NCBI RefSeq assembly: GCF_000716335.1 | Contig: NZ_KL591003.1 | Span: 88,463-152,462 of the forward strand | From: Streptomyces sp. NRRL S-118 | GTDB lineage: Bacteria; Actinomycetota; Actinomycetes; Streptomycetales; Streptomycetaceae | Reading direction: 5' to 3' | DNA: 64,000 bases | Part shown: piece after piece, positions 9,992 through 20,600 of the stretch | How the letters are laid out: every line of letters begins with the position of its first letter | Position numbering within the stretch: the first letter of the stretch is position 1 | Program-made: the position numbers and the translations under genes | Notes under the pieces: model-generated | The model's database searches: none | The model's input: only the letters and a program-made list of their open reading frames with translations | What the model was told of the DNA's origin: nothing

Positions 9992-10040
9992 GAACGTAGC
10001 GTTGACCCCTCAGTAACTTCCCGCTACTTTCGCTACGTTC
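9992..10040 (+). promoter_or_regulatory. Megasynthase promoter bracketed by an inverted repeat
   Basis: TTGACC at 10002-10007 and TACTTT at 10025-10030 are separated by exactly 17 bp, a near-consensus housekeeping-sigma promoter. The perfect arms GAACGTAGCG (9992-10001) and CGCTACGTTC (10031-10040) abut the -35 and -10 boxes on their outer sides. A further CGCTAC half-site overlaps the -10 box at 10022-10027. A repressor bound here would cover the whole promoter. The predicted start site is near 10037, leaving about 117 nt of leader before the ATG at 10154. Confidence 0.65.
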
Positions 10041-10153
10041 ACCGAAAGGCCCGAATTCCCGTTCCGGGCCCGCGCGACCTTGTGCTTCCCGCGGCCTTTG
10101 TTATGGCCGGAATACCCCCCCTCCGGGCAACGCCATCGCACATTCGGAGAATT

Positions 10154-13100
10154 ATGACGTCGGCAGCGCACGTCCTGAATCCTGTCATCGGACTGACCCC
10201 CTTCGGCGAGCCCGACGCCCGCCTCGCGGCCGCCGTCACCCGCGGCGGCGGACTCGGCGTCCTGGACCTCGGGTCCGGTGACCGGGCCGCCCGAGAAGCC
10301 CTCCGCGACCTGCGTCGGTGGCTGCCCGGGCGGTACGGCGTGCGGATCGGTCCGCGGTGCCGATTACGCGCCGGGGACGCGGCCGGCCTGCTCGGCGGGC
10401 CCGGCGGGCCCCGCACCGTACTCCTGGCCGGGGACGGATTGCGGGCCGGTGACCTGCCGCCCGGTGTGCAGGTGCTGGCCGAGATCACCGACCTGGCGGA
10501 AGCGCGGGACGCCCTGCGCGACGGCGCGCACGGCCTCGTCGCCCGGGGCAGCGAATGCGGCGGCCGGATCGGGGACCTGAGTACGTTCGTGCTGCTGCAG
10601 CGGATCCTCGACGCCACCGGCCCCGACGGGCCCCCCGTGTGGGCCTGCGGGGGCATCGCGCCGGGCACGGCCGCCGCCGCCGTCGTCGGCGGCGCCGCTG
10701 GAGTGGTGCTCGACACCCAGCTGGCCCTCCTCGCGGAGTCGGCGCTCCCCGCGTCCGTCGCCGCCGTCCTGCGGTCCATGGACGGCTCCGAGACCACGGT
10801 GCTCGGCGGCCACCGCTTCCTGCGCCGCCGTGGCCCCGGCGCCCCGCCGGTCACCGACCCGGCCGCGGACCAGGTCGCCGGCCTGCTCGGCGGGCGCGAC
10901 CCGGACACCCAGTTGCTGCCGGCCGGCCAGGACGCCTTCCTCGCCGCGCACTTCGCCGACCGCCACCGGGACGCGGCCGGTGCCGTCCGCGCCGTCACCG
11001 AAGCGATCCGGGCGGCGACCGAGGACGACACCGCCGCCCGGAGTCTTGGTGCCGGGTCGCCCATGAGCCGGGCGCTCGGCACCCCGCTGCCGGTCGCCCA
11101 GGGCCCGATGACCCGGGTCAGCGACGGGGCTGACTTCGCCCGCGCCGTCTCCGACGGCGGAGCCCTGCCCTTCCTCGCCCTGGCGCTCGCCGGCCGGGAA
11201 CAGGCCGGGACCCTGCTCACCGAGGCGGCCACGACACTCGAGGGCCGCCCCTGGGGGGTGGGCATCCTCGGCTTCGCGCCGGAGGAGACCCGTGCGGCAC
11301 AGCTCGACGCGGTGCGCGCGCACCGGCCCAGCCACGCCGTCATCGCCGGGGGCCGGCCCTCGCAGGCCCGCGCCCTGGAGGCGGACGGCATCCGCACCTT
11401 CCTGCACGTACCCTCCCCCGGGCTGTTGCGCCAGTACCTCGGGCAGGGCGCGCGCCGGTTCGTCTTCGAGGGCGCCGAGTGCGGGGGCCACGTCGGGCCG
11501 CGCAACAGCTTCCCCCTGTGGGAGGCGCAGACCGGCGTCCTGCTCGACCACCTGCATGAGGATCCCGGCGCCGCGCCGGACATCGAGGTGTTCTTCGCGG
11601 GCGGCGTGCACGACGCCCGCTCCGCCGCCATGGTGGCGGCCCTGGCCGCGCCGCTCACCGCCCGAGGGTGCGCGGTCGGCATGCTGATGGGCACCGCCTA
11701 CCTGTTCACCCGGGAGGCCGTCGCCCACGGCGCCGTACGGCCCCTGTTCCAGCGGCAGGTGCTGGCGGCCGACGGCACGGCGTTGCTGCGCACGGCCCCC
11801 GGGCATGCCACGCGGTGCGTACCGAGCCCGTTCAGCGAGGGCTTCCGGGACCTGGCGGCGGGCCTGCGCGCGCAGGGCGTTCCCGACCGGGAGGTCTGGG
11901 AGCGGCTGGAGCGCCTCAACGTGGGCCGGCTGAGGCTGGCGAGCAAGGGCGTCGAGCGTACCGGTGCCGGCGCCCTGGTCCCGGTGGACGAGGAACGGCA
12001 GTACGCCGAGGGGATGTTCATGGCCGGCCAGGTGGCGGTGCTGCGCGATGCCACCACCACCGTCGCCGCGCTGCACGCGTCCGTCACCGAGGGGGCAGCC
12101 GCCTTCCTGGACCGGCGGCGCGCCGCCCTGCGGGCCCGGCAGGACCCGGCCGGTGCCGGGCCCTCCACCCGGGCGGCCGCACCGCTGGACGTGGCCGTCG
12201 TCGGCATGGCCTGCATGTTCCCGCAGGCTCCGGACCTGGCTTCCTTCTGGGCGCAGGTGCTGGACGGCCGCGACGCCGTCACCGAAGTGGCCCCGGAGCG
12301 CTGGGACCCCTCCGTGCACTGCTCCCCCGGCCCGGACGGCACGGGCGCGGCCAGCGCGTCCAGATGGGGCGGGTTCCTGCCGCGCATCCCCTTCGATCCG
12401 CTGCGGTACGGCATTCCGCCGGCGTCCCTGGGCAGCATCGAGCCGGTGCAGTTGCTCGCGCTCGAAGCGTCCCGGCGCGCCCTGGAGGACGCCGGCTACG
12501 GCGAGGACGGCCGCGCCTTCGACCGCGCGCGGACCGGGGTGGTGTTCGGCACCGAGGCCGGCAGCGACCTGTCCAACGCCACCACGCTGCGGGCCGTGCT
12601 GCCCTCCTACTACGGGCAGGTGCCCACCGGGCTGGACGAGCAGCTTCCCCGGCTCACCGAGGACACCTTCCCCGGCATGCTCGCCAACGTCGTCGCCGGC
12701 CGCGTGGCCAACCGGCTGGACCTCCGTGGCCCCAATTACACGGTGGACGCCGCCTGCGCCTCCTCGCTGGCCGCCCTGGACGTGGCATGCAAGGAGCTCG
12801 TCCTCGGCACCAGCGACATGATGCTGTGCGGCGGCGCGGACCTGCACAACGGCATCAACGACTACGCGCTCTTCACCTCCGTGCACGCGCTGTCCCCGAC
12901 CGGCCGGTCCCGCGCCTTCGACGAGGCCGCCGACGGCATCGCCCTCGGGGAGGGAGTCGCCTGCGTCGTCCTCAAACGTCTCGCCGACGCCGAGCGCGAC
13001 GGGGACCGGGTGTACGCGGTGATCAAGGCAGTCGGGGCGTCCAGCGACGGCCGCTCCCTGGGGCTGACCGCGCCCCGGCCGGAGGGCCAGCGCGCGGCCC

Positions 13101-16100
13101 TGGAACGTGCCTACCGGGGCGCCGGGGTCTCCCCCGCCGAGGTCGGTCTGGTGGAGGCGCACGGCACCGGGACGGTCGTCGGCGACCGCACCGAACTGGG
13201 CGTGCTCACGGCCGTCTTCACCGAAGCGGGTGCCCGCGGCGGGAGTTGCGTGCTGGGCTCGGTGAAGTCCCAGATCGGGCACACGAAGTGCGCGGCGGGG
13301 CTGGCCGGGCTGATCAAGACCGCACTCGCCCTGTACACCGGGGTCCGGCCGCCCACCCTGCACCTGGAGCGGCCGAACGCCGCCTGGGGGGCCGGCGCCG
13401 GGCCCTTCGTCTTCCACCGGGAGGCGCTGCCGTGGCCGGCGGCCCCGGAGCGGCGGTACGCGGGGCTGAGCGCGTTCGGCTTCGGCGGCACCAACTTCCA
13501 CGCGGTGCTCGCCGCCCATGCCGGGGACGGGCCGCCGCCGGCGCACGCCCGGGACGCGTGGCCTGCTGAGCTGTTCCTGTTCCGCGGGACCGATCCGGCG
13601 GCCGCCCGGCGCGCCGCCGCGGGACTGCTGGACCTGGCCACCGCGGCCGCCGCCGGTGAGGCCCCGTGGCGGCTGCGCGACCTGGCCGCCACCGCGTCCC
13701 ACCGCGCCGCGCGGGCCCGCGGGTCCGTCCGGATCGCCTTGGTGGCCTCGGACACCGAGGAACTGTGCCGGCTGCTGCGGGCCGCGGTCGAGGCGGACGG
13801 CGGGGCGGATCCGGGCACGGGGGTGAGCTCCGGGGCGGGGGTGAGTTCCGGGGCGGGCGCCGGCCCGGGTGCGGGGGCCGGTCGCGGGGCGGGCGCCGGC
13901 CCGGGTCCGGGCACCTCCACGGGTGCCGGCGGCAGGCTGCACCGGGCGGCCGAAGGGGACGAGGGCGCCGGGCGTACCGCGTTCCTCTTCCCCGGACAGG
14001 GCAGTCAGCGGCCCGGGATGTCCGCCCACCTCTTCACCACCTTTCCCGGACTCGGCCGGCTGCTCGCTGCCGACGCGGACGGCCGGGCGGTCGGGGCGCT
14101 GTACCCGCCCGCCGCCTTCGACGAGGCCGCCCGGGAGGAGGCGCGGCGGGCGCTCACCGACACGCGGGCCGCGCAGCCCGCCCTGGGCATGGTGGAGCTT
14201 GCGGCGTACGAACTGCTCACCCGCTGCGGGATCCGGCCCGACATGGCCGGCGGCCACAGCTACGGCGAGCTGGTCGCCCTGTGCGCCGCAGGTGTCATCG
14301 AGGCCGAGGCGCTGCCGCGGCTGAGTTCCGCCCGCGCCGCGGCCATCCTGGACGCGGCCGGTGACGACCCCGGCGCGATGGCGGCGGTGGCCGCCCCGCC
14401 GGAGGACATCGGGTGCGTGCTGGGCGGTCCGCCGCTGCCGGACGGGGTGGTGGTCGCCAACCACAACGCGCCGCGGCAGAGCGTCCTGTCGGGACCGACG
14501 CTCGCGGTCGAGGCAGCGGTGCGACGGCTGCGGGAGGCCGGGCTGGGTGTGAAGCGGCTGCCGGTGGCGTGCGCCTTCCACAGTCCGGTAGTGGCCGCGG
14601 CCGGGCCGGCCTTCGGCCGGGTCCTGGCGCGACAGCCGTTACGGGAAGCGGAGTTCGAGGTGTGGGCCAACCGCACCGCCCGCCCCTACGGGGCCGGTCC
14701 CCGGGCGGTGCGCGAGGAACTCGCCGCGCAGATAGGAGCGCCGGTGCGGTTCGCGGCGCAGATCGAGGCGATGTACGGCGCCGGGGCCCGGACCTTCGTC
14801 GAGGTGGGTCCCGGACGGGTGCTGACCCGGCTCGTCGCGGACGTCCTGGGCGACCGGCCGCACCGGGTCGTCGCCTGCGAACCGCACGCCGGGAGCGGTC
14901 TGGCTGGTTTCCTCGACGCACTGGCCCGGCTGGCGGTCGCCGGACTTCCGGTGGTCTGCGACTGGATGTTCCGCGGGCGGGACGCCGTGGACATCGACCT
15001 CGCGGCCGCCCCGCGCACGCCCGGCTGGACGGTGGACGGACACATCGTCCGTACCGCGTCCGGCGAGCCGCTTCCCGGCGCCCTCGCGCCGGCCCGACGA
15101 GTCGTGGAGGCACCCGTGACGACGAACCCCGATGAGGCGCCCTCCGGCGCGCAGGACGCGCTGATCGCCGAGTTCCTGCGCAGCAGCCGGGAGATGATCG
15201 CCGCACAGCGCGACGTGCTGCTCGCGTACTTCGGCGGCGTACCGGGCGCAGCGGTTCCCGGCGGTCCCGTGCCGGTGCCCGAGTACGGGCCTGGGCTGGC
15301 GGCCGCCGGCGCCGGCACAGCGGGCCTCGCGGCGCCGGCGGCGTACGGTGCGCCCGCGGTGAGCGCCCAGCCGGCGGGCACCGGCCGGAACGGCGTGCAT
15401 GAGGACCATGAGGACGACGTGCATGAGGGCAGTGCGCATCCGGACCGTGAACCGCCGCACGCTCGCGCGGAGCCCGTCCCGGGAGGCGATGCGCCGGAGG
15501 CGTCCGCGCCGGCGCCGCACCCCTCCGCGAGGACGGAGTTCACCGAGGAAACGGTGGTGCGGGCGGTCCTGGAGCTGATCAGCGAACGGACCGGCTACCC
15601 CCTGGACATGGTGGAGCCGGGGCTCGACCTGGAAGCCGACCTGAGCGTGGACTCCATCAAACGCGCCGAGATCGCGGGCGAACTCGCGCGTCGCCTCGGC
15701 GGCTCGGGCGGCCCCGTGCCGGCGGCACTGGACGATGCGGAGCTGGAGGAACTGACGCGGGCGCGAACCGCGTCCGAGATCGCCCGGTGGCTGGTGGACC
15801 GGGCGTCGGGCCCCGGCGCGGCGGTGCACCCGGCCCTTCCCGACGTCCCGGCCGCCCCGCCCGCCACGCCTCAGGGCCACGTCCCACCCTCCTTCGAGAG
15901 CAATGCCTTCCCCGCTCCGGACGCCTCGGACCCCGTCGGCAGCCGGGCCCCAGGGCCCGAAGGGACGGCGACCGAAAGGACGGGTACCGAAGCGACGGAG
16001 ACCGGATCGACCGGGCCGGCACCCCGCACGGACGCGGCCGGTACTCCGGACCCCTCGGCCGGCGGCACCCCCGGTGCTGCCACCGACGCAGGGCGCGGTG

Positions 16101-17671
16101 GAACCCCCGCGCCGGCGGCCCCGGCAGTGGAACCCGACGGGCCGGTGGAGCCGGTCGTGGCCGCCCCCCGGCGGTACCGGGTGGTGCGGGCGGCGCTGGC
16201 GCGCACGGCCGGTTCGGCAGCGGACCTCGCCGGCACACGGTGGGTGCTGCTCGGCGACGGTGCCGGGGCCTGGCGCGGGACCGCCGCGCACCTGCGGGCG
16301 CTGCTGCTCGCGCGCGGCGCGCAGGCGGTGATGGCGGAAACGGGGCTCCCACCGGTGACGGCCACGGACCGCACGACGGTGGCGGACGGCCCGCCGGACG
16401 GTGTCGTCGTGCTGAGCGCACTGGGCGACGACGGCGGGCCGCCGTTCCTGCCCGCCGGCTTCGCCGTCGTACGAGCCGCCCTGCGGGGTGCCCCGCGGCG
16501 CCTGCTGGTCGTCCGGGAGGCGGGGTACGGGGCGCGGGCGGCCGGCACGGACGGGCTGCTGCGTTCCGCCGCCCGCGAGTACCCCGACGTCACCGTGCGC
16601 TGCGTCGCGCTGGATCCGGGTGGTGCGCCCGGGCCGGCCCGTGCCGCGGACGCGCTGCTGGAGGAACTGGCCGCGGGCGGCACCGAACCCGTCGTCGTGC
16701 GTACGCCCGCCGGACGGTTCGCGCCGGCGCTCGCCGAGGCGCCGCTCGGCCCGCTCGCCGCGGCCGGGGCCGGGCCGGCCGGCGAAGGCGCCGCCGAGGC
16801 GGAGGCCATGGGGCTGGACCGCGACAGCGTCGTGGTCGTCGTCGGCGGGGCCCGTGGGATCACCGCACGGTGCGTGGCCGTGCTGGCGGCCGCCGCCCGT
16901 TGCCGGATCGAGCTCCTCGGCCGTACCCCCGTGCCCACCGGTCCCGAGGACCCGGCGACCGCCGCCGCGCGCGACCGCGCCGCCCTGCGGGGCGTGCTGG
17001 CCCGTACCGGCCGCCGTTCCTCAGCCGCCGCGGTCGACCGTGCCGCCGGCCTGGTCCTGGCCCAGCGCGAGGTCGCCGCGACGCTCGACGCCGTACGGGC
17101 CGCCGGCGGCCGGGCCGGGTACCGCAGCACCGACTGCCGGGACGCGGCCGCCGTACTTCAGGCCGTCAAGGAGATCCACGCGGAACACGGCCGCGTCGAC
17201 GGGGTGATCCACGCGGCCGGAGTCATCGAGGACCGGCTGATCGAGGACAAGCCGGAGGCCTCCTTCCGCCGCGTCCACGGCACCAAGACGGAGAGCGCGG
17301 CCGCGCTGCTCGCGGCGGTGGACCAGCTGCCGGAGGGCGAACGCCCCTCCTTCGTCGTCCTGTTCGGCAGCATCGCGGCGGTTCTCGGCAACCGGGGCCA
17401 GTCCGACTACGCGGCGGCCAACGACGCGCTGGAGGCGTACGGCGCCGCCTGGGCCGCCCGCACAGGACGGCGGGCGCTGACCGTGCACTGGGGACCGTGG
17501 GCCCCCTCCGCGGCCCACGGCGGCATGGTCGGCCCGGAGCTGGCCCGGCACTATGCCCGTCGCGGCGTCCGTCTCATCGATCCGGAGGAAGGAGCCCTGG
17601 CCCTGCTGCGGGAACTGGCCTGGGGCGATCCGGCGGAGCGGGCCGTCGTCCTGACCGCCTCGGAGTGGTGA
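10154..17671 (+). CDS. PUFA-synthase-like megasynthase: tandem FMN-barrel, KS, AT, ACP, KR
   Basis: The 2505-residue protein starts at ATG 10154 with GGAG 7 nt upstream. Residues 1-310 and 320-650 are two related FMN TIM-barrel domains of the nitronate monooxygenase/PfaD class. The second keeps ECGGHVG with H446, the first has ECGGRIG with R138. KS runs from about 680 with C868, H1003 and H1043. AT spans about 1276-1560 with S1369 in GHSYGE and a CAFHSP motif, the malonyl type. A single ACP has S1834 in SVDSIKRAEI, the PUFA-synthase ACP style. KR spans about 2040-2500 with S2406 and Y2419 in QSDYAAAND. No DH is present; that lies in the next protein. Linkers near 1215-1260 and 1590-1800 are low-complexity. 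It builds an iteratively extended, reduced acyl chain; the product is inferred. Confidence 0.85.
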   Translation: MTSAAHVLNPVIGLTPFGEPDARLAAAVTRGGGLGVLDLGSGDRAAREALRDLRRWLPGRYGVRIGPRCRLRAGDAAGLLGGPGGPRTVLLAGDGLRAGDLPPGVQVLAEITDLAEARDALRDGAHGLVARGSECGGRIGDLSTFVLLQRILDATGPDGPPVWACGGIAPGTAAAAVVGGAAGVVLDTQLALLAESALPASVAAVLRSMDGSETTVLGGHRFLRRRGPGAPPVTDPAADQVAGLLGGRDPDTQLLPAGQDAFLAAHFADRHRDAAGAVRAVTEAIRAATEDDTAARSLGAGSPMSRALGTPLPVAQGPMTRVSDGADFARAVSDGGALPFLALALAGREQAGTLLTEAATTLEGRPWGVGILGFAPEETRAAQLDAVRAHRPSHAVIAGGRPSQARALEADGIRTFLHVPSPGLLRQYLGQGARRFVFEGAECGGHVGPRNSFPLWEAQTGVLLDHLHEDPGAAPDIEVFFAGGVHDARSAAMVAALAAPLTARGCAVGMLMGTAYLFTREAVAHGAVRPLFQRQVLAADGTALLRTAPGHATRCVPSPFSEGFRDLAAGLRAQGVPDREVWERLERLNVGRLRLASKGVERTGAGALVPVDEERQYAEGMFMAGQVAVLRDATTTVAALHASVTEGAAAFLDRRRAALRARQDPAGAGPSTRAAAPLDVAVVGMACMFPQAPDLASFWAQVLDGRDAVTEVAPERWDPSVHCSPGPDGTGAASASRWGGFLPRIPFDPLRYGIPPASLGSIEPVQLLALEASRRALEDAGYGEDGRAFDRARTGVVFGTEAGSDLSNATTLRAVLPSYYGQVPTGLDEQLPRLTEDTFPGMLANVVAGRVANRLDLRGPNYTVDAACASSLAALDVACKELVLGTSDMMLCGGADLHNGINDYALFTSVHALSPTGRSRAFDEAADGIALGEGVACVVLKRLADAERDGDRVYAVIKAVGASSDGRSLGLTAPRPEGQRAALERAYRGAGVSPAEVGLVEAHGTGTVVGDRTELGVLTAVFTEAGARGGSCVLGSVKSQIGHTKCAAGLAGLIKTALALYTGVRPPTLHLERPNAAWGAGAGPFVFHREALPWPAAPERRYAGLSAFGFGGTNFHAVLAAHAGDGPPPAHARDAWPAELFLFRGTDPAAARRAAAGLLDLATAAAAGEAPWRLRDLAATASHRAARARGSVRIALVASDTEELCRLLRAAVEADGGADPGTGVSSGAGVSSGAGAGPGAGAGRGAGAGPGPGTSTGAGGRLHRAAEGDEGAGRTAFLFPGQGSQRPGMSAHLFTTFPGLGRLLAADADGRAVGALYPPAAFDEAAREEARRALTDTRAAQPALGMVELAAYELLTRCGIRPDMAGGHSYGELVALCAAGVIEAEALPRLSSARAAAILDAAGDDPGAMAAVAAPPEDIGCVLGGPPLPDGVVVANHNAPRQSVLSGPTLAVEAAVRRLREAGLGVKRLPVACAFHSPVVAAAGPAFGRVLARQPLREAEFEVWANRTARPYGAGPRAVREELAAQIGAPVRFAAQIEAMYGAGARTFVEVGPGRVLTRLVADVLGDRPHRVVACEPHAGSGLAGFLDALARLAVAGLPVVCDWMFRGRDAVDIDLAAAPRTPGWTVDGHIVRTASGEPLPGALAPARRVVEAPVTTNPDEAPSGAQDALIAEFLRSSREMIAAQRDVLLAYFGGVPGAAVPGGPVPVPEYGPGLAAAGAGTAGLAAPAAYGAPAVSAQPAGTGRNGVHEDHEDDVHEGSAHPDREPPHARAEPVPGGDAPEASAPAPHPSARTEFTEETVVRAVLELISERTGYPLDMVEPGLDLEADLSVDSIKRAEIAGELARRLGGSGGPVPAALDDAELEELTRARTASEIARWLVDRASGPGAAVHPALPDVPAAPPATPQGHVPPSFESNAFPAPDASDPVGSRAPGPEGTATERTGTEATETGSTGPAPRTDAAGTPDPSAGGTPGAATDAGRGGTPAPAAPAVEPDGPVEPVVAAPRRYRVVRAALARTAGSAADLAGTRWVLLGDGAGAWRGTAAHLRALLLARGAQAVMAETGLPPVTATDRTTVADGPPDGVVVLSALGDDGGPPFLPAGFAVVRAALRGAPRRLLVVREAGYGARAAGTDGLLRSAAREYPDVTVRCVALDPGGAPGPARAADALLEELAAGGTEPVVVRTPAGRFAPALAEAPLGPLAAAGAGPAGEGAAEAEAMGLDRDSVVVVVGGARGITARCVAVLAAAARCRIELLGRTPVPTGPEDPATAAARDRAALRGVLARTGRRSSAAAVDRAAGLVLAQREVAATLDAVRAAGGRAGYRSTDCRDAAAVLQAVKEIHAEHGRVDGVIHAAGVIEDRLIEDKPEASFRRVHGTKTESAAALLAAVDQLPEGERPSFVVLFGSIAAVLGNRGQSDYAAANDALEAYGAAWAARTGRRALTVHWGPWAPSAAHGGMVGPELARHYARRGVRLIDPEEGALALLRELAWGDPAERAVVLTASEW
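13801..13925 (+). repeat. In-frame GC-rich tandem repeats in the KS-AT linker
   Basis: Repeated units such as GTGAGCTCCGGGGCGG, then GTGAGTTCCGGGGCGG, then several GCGGGCGCCGGCCCGG-like blocks encode a Gly/Ala/Ser linker just before the AT domain. The reading frame is kept, so the repeats probably lengthen a flexible linker. Confidence 0.6.
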
Positions 17672-17673
17672 GG

Positions 17674-20600
17674 GTGACCCGCCCCCCGTACGGCGGTGGC
17701 GCCCCCTCCGTACCCGTCGCGATCACCGGTATGGCCGTGCTGCTGCCGGGCGCGCCCGACCTCGCCTCGTACTGGCGCAACCTGTGCGCGGGCGTGGACG
17801 TCATCGGCGAGGTCCCACCGGGACGCTGGGACGCCGCGTACTACCACCCCGGCAGCGCCCCGGAGCCGGCGGTGGCCGACCGCGTCTACTGCCGGCGCGG
17901 CGGGTTCGTGGACGCCGTCGCGGAGGTGGACGTCACCGGACTGGGCGTCATGCCCCGCTCCGTGCCCGGCACCGAGCCGGACCAGCTGATCGCGCTCCAC
18001 GTGGCTGCGAACGCGCTGGCCGACGCGGGCGGCACCGGCCGGCTGCCCGAGCGCGACCGCATCGGGATCGTCCTCGGGCGCGGCGGTTACCTCACCCCCG
18101 GCCTGGTCCGCCTCGACCAGCGGGTCCGCACCGCCCGTCAGCTGGTGCACACCCTCGGCGAGCTGGTGCCCGGCCTGGATCCGGAGCAACTGGAACGGGT
18201 CCGGGCGGCGTTCACCGAACGCCTGGGCCCCGACCGGCCGGAGGACGCCATCGGGCTGGTGCCCAACCTCGCCGCCTCCCGGGTCGCCAACCGCCTGGAC
18301 CTCCGGGGTCCCGCCTACACGGTCGACGCCGCATGCGCGTCGTCGCTGCTGGCCGTGGACCAGGCGGTCGCCGCGCTGGCGTCCGGGCGGTGCGATCTGA
18401 TGCTGGCGGGAGGTGTGCACCACTGCCACGACATCACGCTGTGGAGCGTCTTCTCGCAGTTGCGCGCCCTCTCCCCCACCGAGCGGATCCGCCCTTTCCA
18501 CCGCGGCGCCGACGGACTCCTCATCGGCGAGGGCACCGGTGTGGTGGTGCTCAAGCGCCTCGCCGACGCGGAACGCGACGGCGACCGGGTGTACGCCGTG
18601 ATCCGTGGTACCGGGGTCAGCAGCGACGGCCGTACGTCCGGCCTGGTGAACCCCGACCCGGCCGGGCAGACACGAGCGGTACGGGCGGCCTGGCGTGCCG
18701 CCGGCCTGGATCCCGCGGCGCCCGGCTCCCTGGGGATGCTGGAGGCCCACGGCACGGCCACCCCGGCCGGCGACGCCGCCGAACTGGCCACCGTACGGGA
18801 GGTGTTCGGGCCGGCGGACACCGGATCGCCGGCGCACCGGGCCGTGATCGGGTCGGTGAAGTCCATGATCGGGCATGCCATGCCCGCGGCGGGGGTCGCC
18901 GGGCTCGTCAAGGCGGCGCTGGCCGTCCACCACGGTGTGCTGCTGCCGACCCTGCACTGCGAGGACCCGCATCCCGCGCTGGCGGGGACCCGCTTCCGTC
19001 CGCTCGCGCAGGCGGCTTCCTGGGAGTCCGGGGCGGACGGCGGGCCGCGCCGGGCGGCGGTCAACGCGTTCGGATTCGGCGGGATCAACGCGCACGTCGT
19101 CCTCGAACAGGCCCCGCGGGTCCCGGGCGACGCACCGGCCGCCGTCCCCGCTGCGCCTCCGCCGCCCGCACCACGGGCGGCGGAGGCGCGGGCGGTGGAG
19201 GCGCGGGCGGTGGTCGACGAGCCGGAGCGGGTCCTGCTGCTGGCCGCGTCGACGCCCGACTCCCTTGTCGGCCTTCTCGACGAGCACGCAGCGTCGGGGG
19301 CCCCGGGCCCGGCAGGCGGGGGCCCCGCCGACGGCGCGGGCGCCGGGCCGGTACGGCTGGGCATCGTCGGCCCCACCCCCAAGCGGCTCGCCCTCGCCCG
19401 GCGGGCCGTCGCCAAGGGCGAGCCCTGGCACGGGCGCGGGGATGTGTGGTTCCGGCCGTACCCGCTGCTCGGCGAGGGTGCGCCCGAGGCCGGCAGGACG
19501 GTCTTCCTGTTCCCCGGTCTGGAGGCCGAGTTCGCGCCCCGGGTCGACGACGTCGCCGACCGGTTCGGCCTGCCCCGGCCGCCTGACGCGTCCGCCCCGG
19601 CTCCGGGCGGCGGGCGGCCGGGCGGTCGCGGTCCCGGCGGTCCGAGTGATCCCGGCGGCCCCGATGGCCCGGCCGGCCCCCGCGGGCCGGGCGGGGGTCC
19701 CGGCGGGCTGGGCCGGCACGGGCTCGGTGTCGTCGCCGTCGGCCGCCTGATGGACGCCGCGCTGCGCCGCATCGGCGTCGTCCCGGACGCGGTCGCCGGA
19801 CACAGCGTCGGCGAGTGGACGGCGATGGCCGCCGGCGGGCTGTACGAGGAGGAGGCGGTGGACGCCTTCATGGCCGCCCTCGACCCCGAGACGGTCCGGG
19901 CGGCCGACCTCGCGTACGCGGCGGTCGGCGCGCACGCCGACCGGGTGGCCGGGCGGCTGGCCGCCGGAGACCACCCGGGTGTGGTGGTTTCGCACGACAA
20001 CGCGCCTCACCAGTCCATGGTGTGCGGGCCGCCCGCGGCGGTGGAACGGTTCGCCGCCGCGCTGCGCGCCGAAGGCGTGCTGGTCCGCACGCTGCCGTTC
20101 CGCTCCGGCTTCCACACCCCGATGCTCGCCCCGTGTCTCGGGCCGTTCCGGGACGCCGCCGAACGGCTGCCGCTGCGCGCCCCGCACACCCCGGTCTGGT
20201 CGGGGACCACCGGGGCGCCGTTCCCGGCCGACGAGGCGGGGATCCGGGAGCTGTTCGTACGCCACCTGCTCGAACCCGTCCGGTTCCGCGTGCTGACCGG
20301 GGCGCTGTACGAGGCGGGGTTCCGCGTCTTCGTCCAGGCGGGGCCCGGGCAGCTCGGCTCGCTGGTGGGTGATGCGCTGGCCGGGCGGGACCACCTGGTG
20401 GTCGCCGCCAACTCCCCTCAGCGCGGTGGGCTCGACCAGCTCCGCCGAGCGGCCACCGCCCTGTGGACGGCCGGCGCCACCACCGACCCCGGGGCCGTCG
20501 ACGGGCCGGCCGCGTCCGGGCGCGTCGCCGAGCACGCCGGCCCCGCCGGGCGTCGGCCCGGGCGACCGGTCCGGCTGGACCTCGGCGGCGCGCTGGTGAC

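Noticed and set aside
10364..14581. A 1405-codon open frame on the minus strand opposite the first megasynthase subunit
   Set aside because: It has no family pattern, and the plus-strand frame holds all catalytic motifs; at this G+C content long antisense frames are expected.
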